A stretch of DNA of 64,000 bases, taken from the NCBI GenBank assembly GCA_951230915.1, contig OX579637.1, forward strand, positions 11,408,001-11,472,000. The letters run 5' to 3'. A program made the translations under genes and the position numbers. Shown one piece after another: positions 1 to 10,458 of the stretch. How positions within the stretch are numbered: position 1 is the stretch's first letter; each line of letters opens with the position of its first letter. The notes beneath the pieces were generated by a model, which was not told where the DNA came from, searched no databases, and worked only from the letters and a program-made list of their open reading frames with translations. This stretch comes from Antitrichia curtipendula. Taxonomy: Eukaryota > Streptophyta > Bryopsida > Hypnales > Leucodontaceae.

Positions 1-48
1 AACTCTTGACTCCATTTGCAACCTACACAATTCATTCTTCCATGGTTT

Positions 49-77
49 CACGTCAAAATTCCATGAACTTGGACGTG
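49..77. other. Monomer-internal dyad CACGTC/GACGTG (representative copy)
   Basis: Two 6-bp arms, CACGTC and GACGTG, are exact reverse complements separated by 17 bp (p55-71). Both arms contain ACGT and hence a CpG. The pair recurs at the same place in nearly every monomer. It is broken in the GACATGGG monomers (right arm, mostly 5.8-28 kb) and in two monomers with CACATC (left arm, near 35330 and 40660). Function is unknown; a protein-binding dyad or a cruciform stem is possible. Only the first copy is listed. Confidence 0.6.
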
Positions 78-152
78 GGAGCCCTAAAGTACAGGATATG
101 GTTGGTTCAATTATTTTATTTTCATTTGTCCATAATGTACCCCAAACGTGGA

Positions 153-177
153 TGACCTTGAATATTTCATGAGGTCA
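153..177. other. Monomer-end imperfect hairpin/dyad (representative copy)
   Basis: The arms TGACCTTGAA and TTCATGAGGTCA pair over 10 bp with a TG bulge and leave a TAT loop. Monomers ending GAGGTCA pair fully. The commoner GAAGTCA ending has one C-A mismatch, but creates the 8-bp palindrome TTCATGAA. Every monomer carries one version, so the array holds a potential hairpin about every 178 bp. Whether it forms in vivo cannot be told from sequence. Only the first copy is listed. Confidence 0.55.
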
Positions 178-710
178 AACTCTTCACCCCATTTGCAACC
201 TACACAATTCATTCTTCCATGGTTTCACGTCAAAATTCCATGAACTTGGACGTGGGAGCCCTAAAGTACAAGATATGGTTGGTTCGATTATTTTATTTTC
301 TTTTGTCCATAATGTACCCCAAATGTGCATGACCTTGAATATTTCATGAAGTCAAACTCTTCACTTCATTTGCAACCTACACAATTCATTCTTTCATGGT
401 TTCACGTCAAAATTCCATGAACTTGGACGTGGGAGCCCTAAAGTACAGGATATGGGTGGTTCAATTATTTTATTTTCATTTGTCCATAATGTACCCCAAA
501 ATGTGCATGACCTTGAATATTTCATGAAGTCAAACCCTTCACCCCATTTGCAACCTACACAATTCATTATTCCATGGTTTCACGTCAAAATTCCATGAAT
601 TTGGACGTGGGAGCCCTAAAGTACAGGATATGGTTGGTTCAATTATTTTATTTTCATTTGTCCATAATGTACCCCAAAATGTGCATGACCTTGAATATTT
701 CATGAAGTCA

Positions 711-1419
711 AACTCTTCACCCCATTTGCAACTTACACAATTCATTCTTCCATGGTTTCACGTCAAAATTCCATGAACCTGGACGTGGGAGCCCTAAAGT
801 ACAGGATATGGTTGGTTCAATTATTTTATTTTCTTTTGTCCATAATGTACCCCAAACGTGCATGACCTTGAATATTTCATGAGGTCAAATTCTTCACGCC
901 ATTTGCAACTTACACAATTCATTCTTCCATGGTTTCACGTCAAAATTCCATGAACTTGGACGTGGGAGCCCTAAAGTACAAGATATGGTTGGTTCAATTA
1001 TTTTATTTTCTTTGGTCCATAATGTACCCCAAATGTCCATGACCTTGAATATTTCATGAAGTCAAACTCTTCACTCCATTTGCAACTTACACAATTCATT
1101 CTTCCATGGTTTCACGTCAAAATTCCATGAACTTGGACGTGGGAGCCCTAAAGTACAGGATATGGTTGGTTCAATTACTTTATTTTCTTTTGTCCATAAT
1201 GTACCCCAAATGTGCATGACCTTGAATATTTCATGAAGTCAAACTCTTCACTCCATTTGCAACTTACACAATTCATTCTTCCATGGTTTCACGTCAAAAT
1301 TCCATGAACTTGGACGTGGGAGCCCTAAAGTACAGGATATGGTTGGTTCAATTATTTTATTTTCATTTGTCCATAATGTACCCCAAAATGTGCATGACCT
1401 TGAATATTTCATGAAGTCA
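711..1419. repeat. Four-monomer spacer inside the first 8-monomer unit
   Basis: Monomers start at 711, 888, 1065 and 1242. The first combines an A-like AAACGTG with a C/D-like GCATG, so it looks like a class hybrid, and it carries GAACCTGG. The second has CACGCC and AAATGTCC, both rare in this window. The fourth is class D. The matching slot after 2129 holds different variants, so the 1419-bp period decays here. Confidence 0.7.
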
Positions 1420-2129
1420 AACTCTTCACTCCATTTGCAACTTACACAATTCATTCTTCCATGGTTTCACGTCAAAATTCCATGAACTTGGACGTGGGAG
1501 CCCTAAAGTACAGGATATGGTTGGTTCAATTATTTTATTTTCATTTGTCCATAATGTACCCCAAACGTGGATGACCTTGAATATTTCATGAGGTCAAACT
1601 CTTCACCCCATTTGCAACCTACACAATTCATTCTTCCATGGTTTCACGTCAAAATTCCATGAACTTGGACGTGGAAGCCCTAAAGTACAAGATATGGTTG
1701 GTTCGATTATTTTATTTTCTTTTGTCCATAATGTACCCCAAATGTGCATGACCTTGAATATTTCATGAAGTCAAACTCTTCACCCCATTTGCAACCTACA
1801 CAATTCATTCTTCCATGGTTTCACGTCAAAATTCCATGAACTTGGACGTGGGAGCCCTAAAGTACAGGATATGGGTGGTTCAATTATTTTATTTTCATTT
1901 GTCCATAATGTACCCCAAAATGTGCATGACCTTGAATATTTCATGAAGTCAAACCCTTCACCCCATTTGCAACCTACACAATTCATTATTCCATGGTTTC
2001 ACGTCAAAATTCCATGAATTTGGACGTGGGAGCCCTAAAGTACAGGATATGGTTGGTTCAATTATTTTATTTTCATTTGTCCATAATGTACCCCAAAATG
2101 TGCATGACCTTGAATATTTCATGAAGTCA
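1420..2129. repeat. Four-monomer block, copy 2 of the 1419-bp period
   Basis: This is the partner of 1-710. Monomers start at 1420, 1597, 1774 and 1952, and the fourth again carries ATTATTCC and GAATTTGG. The second copy has its own change, GTGGAAGCCC, which is absent from copy 1. Confidence 0.8.
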
Positions 2130-2483
2130 AACTCTTCACCCCATTTGCAACTTACACAATTCATTCTTCCATGGTTTCACGTCAAAATTCCATGAACTTG
2201 GACGTGGGAGCCCTAAAGTACAGGATATGGTTGGTTCGATTATTTTATTTTCATTTGTCCATAATGTACCCCAAACGTGGATGACCTTGAATATTTCATG
2301 AGGTCAAACTCTTCACGTCATTTGCAACTTACACAATTCATTCTTCCATGGTTTCACGTCAAAATTCCATGAACTTGGACGTGGGAGCCCTAAAGTACAA
2401 GATATGGTTGGTTCAATTATTTTATTTTCTTTTGTCCATAATGTACCCCAAATGTGCATGACCTTGAATATTTCATGAAGTCA
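2130..2483. repeat. Two satellite monomers, classes A and B
   Basis: Monomers at 2130 (class A, GAGGTCA end) and 2307 (class B, with the rare CACGTCATT at its start) link the 1419-bp repeat to the class D run that follows. Nothing else is present. Confidence 0.8.
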
Positions 2484-3195
2484 AACTCTTCACTCCATTT
2501 GCAACTTACACAATTCATTCTTCCATGGTTTCACGTCAAAATTCCATGAACTTGGACGTGGGAGCCCTGAAGTACAGGATATGGTTGGTTCAATTATTTT
2601 ATTTTCATTTGTCCATAATGTACCCCAAAATGTGCATGACCTTGAATATTTCATGAAGTCAAACTCTTCACCCCATTTGCAACTTACACAATTCATTCTT
2701 CCATGGTTTCACGTCAAAATTCCATGAACTTGGACGTGGGAGCCCTGAAGTACAGGATATGGTTGGTTCAATTATTTCACTTTCATTTGTCCATAATGTA
2801 CCCCAAAATGTGCATGACCTTGAATATTTCATGAAGTCAAACTCTTCACCCCATTTGCAACTTACACAATTCATTCTTCCATGGTTTCACGTCAAAATTC
2901 CATGAACTTGGACGTGGGAGCCCTGAAGTACAGGATATGGTTGGTTCAATTATTTTATTTTCATTTGTCCATAATGTACCCCAAAATGTGCATGACCTTG
3001 AATATTTCATGAAGTCAAACTCTTCACCCCATTTGCAACTTACACAATTCATTCTTCCATGGTTTCACGTCAAAATTCCATGAACTTGGACGTGGGAGCC
3101 CTGAAGTACAGGATATGGTTGGTTCAATTATTTTATTTTCATTTGTCCATAATGTACCCCAAAATGTGCATGACCTTGAATATTTCATGAAGTCA
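2484..3195. repeat. Run of four near-identical 178-bp monomers (CCCTGAAG type)
   Basis: Four consecutive class D monomers (starts 2484, 2662, 2840, 3018) each carry CCCTGAAG instead of CCCTAAAG at p82-89, a change I see nowhere else in the window. The total is 712 bp, exactly 4 x 178. The second has the extra change ATTTCACTTTC. This is a single-monomer tandem amplification and must postdate the TGAAG mutation. Confidence 0.88.
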
Positions 3196-5146
3196 AACTC
3201 TTCACTCCATTTGCAACTTACACAATTCATTCTTCCATGGTTTCACGTCAAAATTCCATGAACTTGGACGTGGGAGCCTTAAAGTACAGGATATGGGTGG
3301 TTCGATTATTTTATTTTCATTTGTCCATAATGTACCTCAAACATGGATGACCTTGAATATTTCATGAAGTCAAACTCTTCACCCCATTTGCAACTTACAC
3401 AATTCATTCTTCCATGGTTTCACGTCAAAATTCCATGAACTTGGACGTGGGAGCCCTAAAGTACAGGATATGGGTGGTTCGATTATTTTATATTCATTTG
3501 TCCATAATGTACCTCAAACATGGATGACCTTGAATATTTCATGAGGTCAAACTCTTCACCCCATTTGCAACTTACACAATTCATTCTTCCATGGTTTCAC
3601 GTCAAAATTCCATGAACTTGGACGTGGGAGCCCTATAGTACAAGATATGGTTGGTTCAATTATTTTCTTTTCTTTTGTCCATAATGTACCCCAAATGTGC
3701 ATGACCTTGAATATTTCATGAAGTCAAACTCTTCACTCCATTTGCAACTTACACAATTCATTCTTCCATGGTTTCACGTCAAAATTCCATGAACTTGGAC
3801 GTGGGAGCCCTAAAGTACAAGATATGGTTGGTTCAATTATTTTATTTTCTTTTGTCCATAATGTACCCCAAATGTGCATGACCTTGAATATTTCATGAAG
3901 TCAAACTCTTCACTCCATTTGCAACTTACACAATTCATTCTTCCATGGTTTCACGTCAAAATTCCATGAACTTGGACGTGGGAGCCCTAAAGTACAGGAT
4001 ATGGTTGGTTCAATTGTTTTATTTTCATTTGTCCATAATGTACCCCAAAATGTGCATGACCTTGAATATTTCATGAAGTCAAACTCTTCACTCCATTTGC
4101 AACTTACACAATTCATTATTCCATGGTTTCACGTCAAAATTCCATGAACTTGGACGTGGGAGCCCTAAAGTACAAGATATGGTTGGTTCAATTATTTTAT
4201 TTTCATTTGTCCATAATGTACCCCAAAATGTGCATGACCTTGAATATTTCATGAAGTCAAACTCTTCACTCCATTTGCAACCTACACAATTCATTCTTCC
4301 ATGGTTTCACGTCAAAATTCCATGAACTTGAACGTGGGAGCCCTAAAGTACAAGATATGGTTGGTTCAATTATTTTATTTTCATTTGTCCATAATGTACC
4401 CCAAACGTGGATGACCTTGAATATTTCATGAAGTCAAACTCTTCACCCCATTTGCAACCTACACAATTCATTCTTCCATGGTTTCACGTCAAAATTCCAT
4501 GAACTTGGACGTGGGAGCCCTAAAGTACAAGATATGGTTGGTTCGATTATTTTCTTTTCTTTTGTCCATAATGTACCTCAAACATGGATGACCTTGAATA
4601 TTTCATGAAGTCAAACTCTTCACCCCATTTGCAACCTACACAATTCACTCTTCCATGGTTTCACGTCAAAATTCCATGAACTTGGACGTGGGAGCCCTAA
4701 AGTACAGGATATGGGTGGTTCAATTATTTTATTTTCATTTGTCCATAATGTACCCCAAAATGTGCATGACCTTGAATATTTCATGAAGTCAAACTCTTCA
4801 CCCCATTTGCAACCTACACAATTCATTATTCCATGGTTTCACGTCAAAATTCCATGAACTTGGACGTGGGAGCCCTAAAGTACAGGATATGGTTGGTTCG
4901 ATTATTTTATTTTCATTTGTCCATAATGTACCCCAAAATGTGCATGACCTTGAATATTTCATGAAGTCAAACTCTTCACCCCATTTGCAACTTACACAAT
5001 TCATTCTTCCATGGTTTCACGTCAAAATTCCATGAACTTGGACGTAGGAGCCCTAAAGTACAGGATATGGTTGGTTCGATTATTTTATTTTCTTTTGTCC
5101 ATAATGTACCCCAAACGTGGATGACCTTGAATATTTCATGAAGTCA
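3196..5146. repeat. Mixed-class satellite segment
   Basis: Eleven monomers of classes C, C, B, B, D, D, A, C, D, D and A, with starts from 3196 to 4970. Private variants include CCCTATAG near 3632, CTTGAACGTGG near 4327, GACGTAGG near 5042 and CACTCTTCC near 4648. The order A/C, D (ATGGGTGG), D (ATTATTCC) near 4437-4969 recalls the block at 1-710, but no exact HOR is visible. No gene or insertion is present. Confidence 0.75.
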
Positions 5147-5323
5147 AACTCTTCACTCCATTTGCAACTTACACAATTCATTCTTCCATGGTTTCACGTC
5201 AAAATTCCATGAACTTGGACGTGGGAGCCCTAAAGTACAAGATATGGTTGGTTCAATTATTTTATTTTCTTTTGTCCATAATGTACCCCAAATGTGCATG
5301 ACCTTGAATATCTCATGAAGTCA

Positions 5324-6739
5324 AACTCTTCACTCCATTTGCAACTTACACAATTCATTCTTCCATGGTTTCACGTCAAAATTCCATGAACTTGGACGTG
5401 GGAGCCCTAAAGTACAGGATATGGTTGGTTCAATTATTTTATTTTCATTTGTCCATAATGTACCCCAAACGTGGATGACCTTGAATATTTCATGAGGTCA
5501 AACTCTTCACCCCATTTGCAACCTACACAATTCATTCTTCCATGGTTTCACGTCAAAATTCCATGAACTTGGACGTGGGAGCCGTAAAGTACAGGATATG
5601 GTTGGTTCAATTATTTTATTTTCTTTTGTCCATAATGTACCCCAAATGTGCATGACCTTGAATATTTCATGAAGTCAAACTCTTCACTCCATTTGCAACT
5701 TACACAATTCATTCTTCCATGGTTTCACGTCAAAATTCCATGAACTTGGACGTGGGAGCCCTAAAGTACAGGATATGGTTGGTTCGATTATTTTATTTTC
5801 ATTTGTCCATAATGTACCTCAAACATGGATGACCTTGAATATTTCATGAAGTCAAACTCTTCACCCCATTTGCAACTTACACAATTCATTCTTCCATGGT
5901 TTCACGTCAAAATTCCATGAACTTGGACATGGGAGCCCTAAAGTACAAGATATGGTTGGTTCAATTATTTTATTTTCTTTTGTCCATAATGTACCCCAAA
6001 TGTGCATGACCTTGAATATTTCATGAAGTCAAACTCTTCACTCCATTTGCAACTTACACAATTCATTCTTCCATGGTTTCACGTCAAAATTCCATGAACT
6101 TGGACGTGGGAGCCCTAAAGTACAGGATATGGTTGGTTCAATTATTTTATTTTCATTTGTCCATAATGTACCCCAAACGTGGATGACCTTGAATATTTCA
6201 TGAGGTCAAACTCTTCACCCCATTTGCAACCTACACAATTCATTCTTCCATGGTTTCACGTCAAAATTCCATGAACTTGGACGTGGGAGCCGTAAAGTAC
6301 AGGATATGGTTGGTTCAATTATTTTATTTTCTTTTGTCCATAATGTACCCCAAATGTGCATGACCTTGAATATTTCATGAAGTCAAACTCTTCACTCCAT
6401 TTGCAACTTACACAATTCATTCTTCCATGGTTTCACGTCAAAATTCCATGAACTTGGACGTGGGAGCCCTAAAGTACAGGATATGGTTGGTTCGATTATT
6501 TTATTTTCATTTGTCCATAATGTACCTCAAACATGGATGACCTTGAATATTTCATGAAGTCAAACTCTTCACCCCATTTGCAACTTACACAATTCATTCT
6601 TCCATGGTTTCACGTCAAAATTCCATGAACTTGGACATGGGAGCCCTAAAGTACAAGATATGGTTGGTTCAATTATTTTATTTTCTTTTGTCCATAATGT
6701 ACCCCAAATGTGCATGACCTTGAATATTTCATGAAGTCA
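5324..6739. repeat. 4-monomer HOR (708 bp), two tandem copies
   Basis: Units 5324-6031 and 6032-6739 each read A, G, C, T in monomer class. Unit 2 is followed by a plain class B monomer at 6740, so it also begins the 5-monomer version. I saw no clear difference between the two units by eye. Confidence 0.82.
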
Positions 6740-7624
6740 AACTCTTCACCCCATTTGCAACTTACACAATTCATTCTTCCATGGTTTCACGTCAAAATTC
6801 CATGAACTTGGACGTGGGAGCCCTAAAGTACAAGATATGGTTGGTTCAATTATTTTATTTTCTTTTGTCCATAATGTACCCCAAATGTGCATGACCTTGA
6901 ATATTTCATGAAGTCAAACTCTTCACTCCATTTGCAACTTACACAATTCATTCTTCCATGGTTTCACGTCAAAATTCCATGAACTTGGACGTGGGAGCCC
7001 TAAAGTACAGGATATGGTTGGTTCAATTATTTTATTTTCATTTGTCCATAATGTACCCCAAACGTGGATGACCTTGAATATTTCATGAGGTCAAACTCTT
7101 CACCCCATTTGCAACCTACACAATTCATTCTTCCATGGTTTCACGTCAAAATTCCATGAACTTGGACGTGGGAGCCCTAAAGTACAAGATATGGTTGGTT
7201 CAATTATTTTATTTTCTTTTGTCCATAATGTACCCCAAATGTGCATGACCTTGAATATCTCATGAAGTCAAACTCTTCACTCCATTTGCAACTTACACAA
7301 TTCATTCTTCCATGGTTTCACGTCAAAATTCCATGAACTTGGACGTGGGAGCCCTAAAGTACAGGATATGGTTGGTTCAATTATTTTATTTTCATTTGTC
7401 CATAATGTACCCCAAACGTGGATGACCTTGAATATTTCATGAGGTCAAACTCTTCACCCCATTTGCAACCTACACAATTCATTCTTCCATGGTTTCACGT
7501 CAAAATTCCATGAACTTGGACGTGGGAGCCGTAAAGTACAGGATATGGTTGGTTCAATTATTTTATTTTCTTTTGTCCATAATGTACCCCAAATGTGCAT
7601 GACCTTGAATATTTCATGAAGTCA
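6740..7624. repeat. Five-monomer link with the AATATCTC variant
   Basis: Monomer order is B, A, B (AATATCTC near 7256), A, G. The same run, A G C T B A B(ATCTC) A, starts at 6032 and again at 12583, so this block is part of a longer unit re-used about 6.55 kb away. Confidence 0.72.
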
Positions 7625-9041
7625 AACTCTTCACTCCATTTGCAACTTACACAATTCATTCTTCCATGGTTTCACGTCAAAATTCCATGAACTTGGACGT
7701 GGGAGCCCTAAAGTACAGGATATGGTTGGTTCGATTATTTTATTTTCATTTGTCCATAATGTACCTCAAACATGGATGACCTTGAATATTTCATGAAGTC
7801 AAACTCTTCACCCCATTTGCAACTTACACAATTCATTCTTCCATGGTTTCACGTCAAAATTCCATGAACTTGGACATGGGAGCCCTAAAGTACAAGATAT
7901 GGTTGGTTCAATTATCTTATTTTCTTTTGTCCATAATGTACCCCAAATGTGCATGACCTTGAATATTTCATGAAGTCAAACTCTTCACTCCATTTGCAAC
8001 TTACACAATTCATTCTTCCATGGTTTCACGTCAAAATTCCATGAACTTGGACGTGGGAGCCCTAAAGTACAGGATATGGTTGGTTCAATTATTTTATTTT
8101 CATTTGTCCATAATGTACCCCAAACGTGGATGACCTTGAATATTTCATGAGGTCAAACTCTTCACCCCATTTGCAACCTACACAATTCATTCTTCCATGG
8201 TTTCACGTCAAAATTCCATGAACTTGGACGTGGGAGCCGTAAAGTACAGGATATGGTTGGTTCAATTATTTTATTTTCTTTTGTCCATAATGTACCCCAA
8301 ATGTGCATGACCTTGAATATTTCATGAAGTCAAACTCTTCACTCCATTTGCAACTTACACAATTCATTCTTCCATGGTTTCACGTCAAAATTCCATGAAC
8401 TTGGACGTGGGAGCCCTAAAGTACAGGATATGGTTGGTTCGATTATTTTATTTTCATTTGTCCATAATGTACCTCAAACATGGATGACCTTGAATATTTC
8501 ATGAAGTCAAACTCTTCACCCCATTTGCAACTTACACAATTCATTCTTCCATGGTTTCACGTCAAAATTCCATGAACTTGGACATGGGAGCCCTAAAGTA
8601 CAAGATATGGTTGGTTCAATTATTTTATTTTCTTTTGTCCATAATGTACCCCAAAATGTGCATGACCTTGAATATTTCATGAAGTCAAACTCTTCACCCC
8701 ATTTGCAACCTACACAATTCATTCTTCCATGGTTTCACGTCAAAATTCCATGAACTTGGACGTGGGAGCCGTAAAGTACAGGATATGGTTGGTTCAATTA
8801 TTTTATTTTCTTTTGTCCATAATGTACCCCAAATGTGCATGACCTTGAATATTTCATGAAGTCAAACTCTTCACTCCATTTGCAACTTACACAATTCATT
8901 CTTCCATGGTTTCACGTCAAAATTCCATGAACTTGGACGTGGGAGCCCTAAAGTACAGGATATGGTTGGTTCGATTATTTTATTTTCATTTGTCCATAAT
9001 GTACCCCAAACGTGGATGACCTTGAATATTTCATGAGGTCA
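7625..9041. repeat. 8-monomer HOR (1417 bp), copy 1
   Basis: Classes are C, T, A, G, C, T-D, G, A. Two private markers fix the unit: ATTATCTT in the second monomer (7911) and a GACATGGG monomer with a class D ending (8510), which makes the unit 8 x 177 + 1. Both markers recur exactly 1417 bp downstream. Confidence 0.87.
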
Positions 9042-10458
9042 AACTCTTCACCCCATTTGCAACCTACACAATTCATTCTTCCATGGTTTCACGTCAAAAT
9101 TCCATGAACTTGGACGTGGGAGCCCTAAAGTACAGGATATGGTTGGTTCGATTATTTTATTTTCATTTGTCCATAATGTACCTCAAACATGGATGACCTT
9201 GAATATTTCATGAAGTCAAACTCTTCACCCCATTTGCAACTTACACAATTCATTCTTCCATGGTTTCACGTCAAAATTCCATGAACTTGGACATGGGAGC
9301 CCTAAAGTACAAGATATGGTTGGTTCAATTATCTTATTTTCTTTTGTCCATAATGTACCCCAAATGTGCATGACCTTGAATATTTCATGAAGTCAAACTC
9401 TTCACTCCATTTGCAACTTACACAATTCATTCTTCCATGGTTTCACGTCAAAATTCCATGAACTTGGACGTGGGAGCCCTAAAGTACAGGATATGGTTGG
9501 TTCAATTATTTTATTTTCATTTGTCCATAATGTACCCCAAACGTGGATGACCTTGAATATTTCATGAGGTCAAACTCTTCACCCCATTTGCAACCTACAC
9601 AATTCATTCTTCCATGGTTTCACGTCAAAATTCCATGAACTTGGACGTGGGAGCCGTAAAGTACAGGATATGGTTGGTTCAATTATTTTATTTTCTTTTG
9701 TCCATAATGTACCCCAAATGTGCATGACCTTGAATATTTCATGAAGTCAAACTCTTCACTCCATTTGCAACTTACACAATTCATTCTTCCATGGTTTCAC
9801 GTCAAAATTCCATGAACTTGGACGTGGGAGCCCTAAAGTACAGGATATGGTTGGTTCGATTATTTTATTTTCATTTGTCCATAATGTACCTCAAACATGG
9901 ATGACCTTGAATATTTCATGAAGTCAAACTCTTCACCCCATTTGCAACTTACACAATTCATTCTTCCATGGTTTCACGTCAAAATTCCATGAACTTGGAC
10001 ATGGGAGCCCTAAAGTACAAGATATGGTTGGTTCAATTATTTTATTTTCTTTTGTCCATAATGTACCCCAAAATGTGCATGACCTTGAATATTTCATGAA
10101 GTCAAACTCTTCACCCCATTTGCAACCTACACAATTCATTCTTCCATGGTTTCACGTCAAAATTCCATGAACTTGGACGTGGGAGCCGTAAAGTACAGGA
10201 TATGGTTGGTTCAATTATTTTATTTTCTTTTGTCCATAATGTACCCCAAATGTGCATGACCTTGAATATTTCATGAAGTCAAACTCTTCACTCCATTTGC
10301 AACTTACACAATTCATTCTTCCATGGTTTCACGTCAAAATTCCATGAACTTGGACGTGGGAGCCCTAAAGTACAGGATATGGTTGGTTCGATTATTTTAT
10401 TTTCATTTGTCCATAATGTACCCCAAACGTGGATGACCTTGAATATTTCATGAGGTCA
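9042..10458. repeat. 8-monomer HOR (1417 bp), copy 2
   Basis: This directly follows copy 1 with the same class order and both private markers (ATTATCTT at 9328; the GACATGGG/D monomer at 9927). The two copies look nearly identical by eye, which suggests a recent tandem duplication of 1.4 kb. Confidence 0.87.

Larger units (their letters stand above)
1..710. repeat. Four-monomer block, copy 1 of an 8-monomer (1419-bp) period
   Basis: Monomers start at 1, 178, 355 and 533, in class order A, B, D, D. The third has ATGGGTGG and the fourth ATTATTCC plus the private change GAATTTGG. The same four in the same order occur at 1420-2129, exactly 1419 bp on. The first monomer differs from its partner by CTTGACTCC in place of CTTCACTCC, and the third by two nearby changes. 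A local unequal exchange of eight monomers is the simplest explanation. Confidence 0.8.

Noticed and set aside
64..80. CENP-B box-like sequence around TTGGACGTGGGA
   Set aside because: It shares TTGGA and GGGA with the 17-bp box, but the essential TTCG is absent and the CGGG part reads TGGG. It is not a usable match.
107..127. AT-rich tract as TATA box, promoter or replication origin
   Set aside because: It is part of every monomer. Its match to yeast ARS or TATA consensus is no better than expected for such a composition, and no transcript start can be argued.
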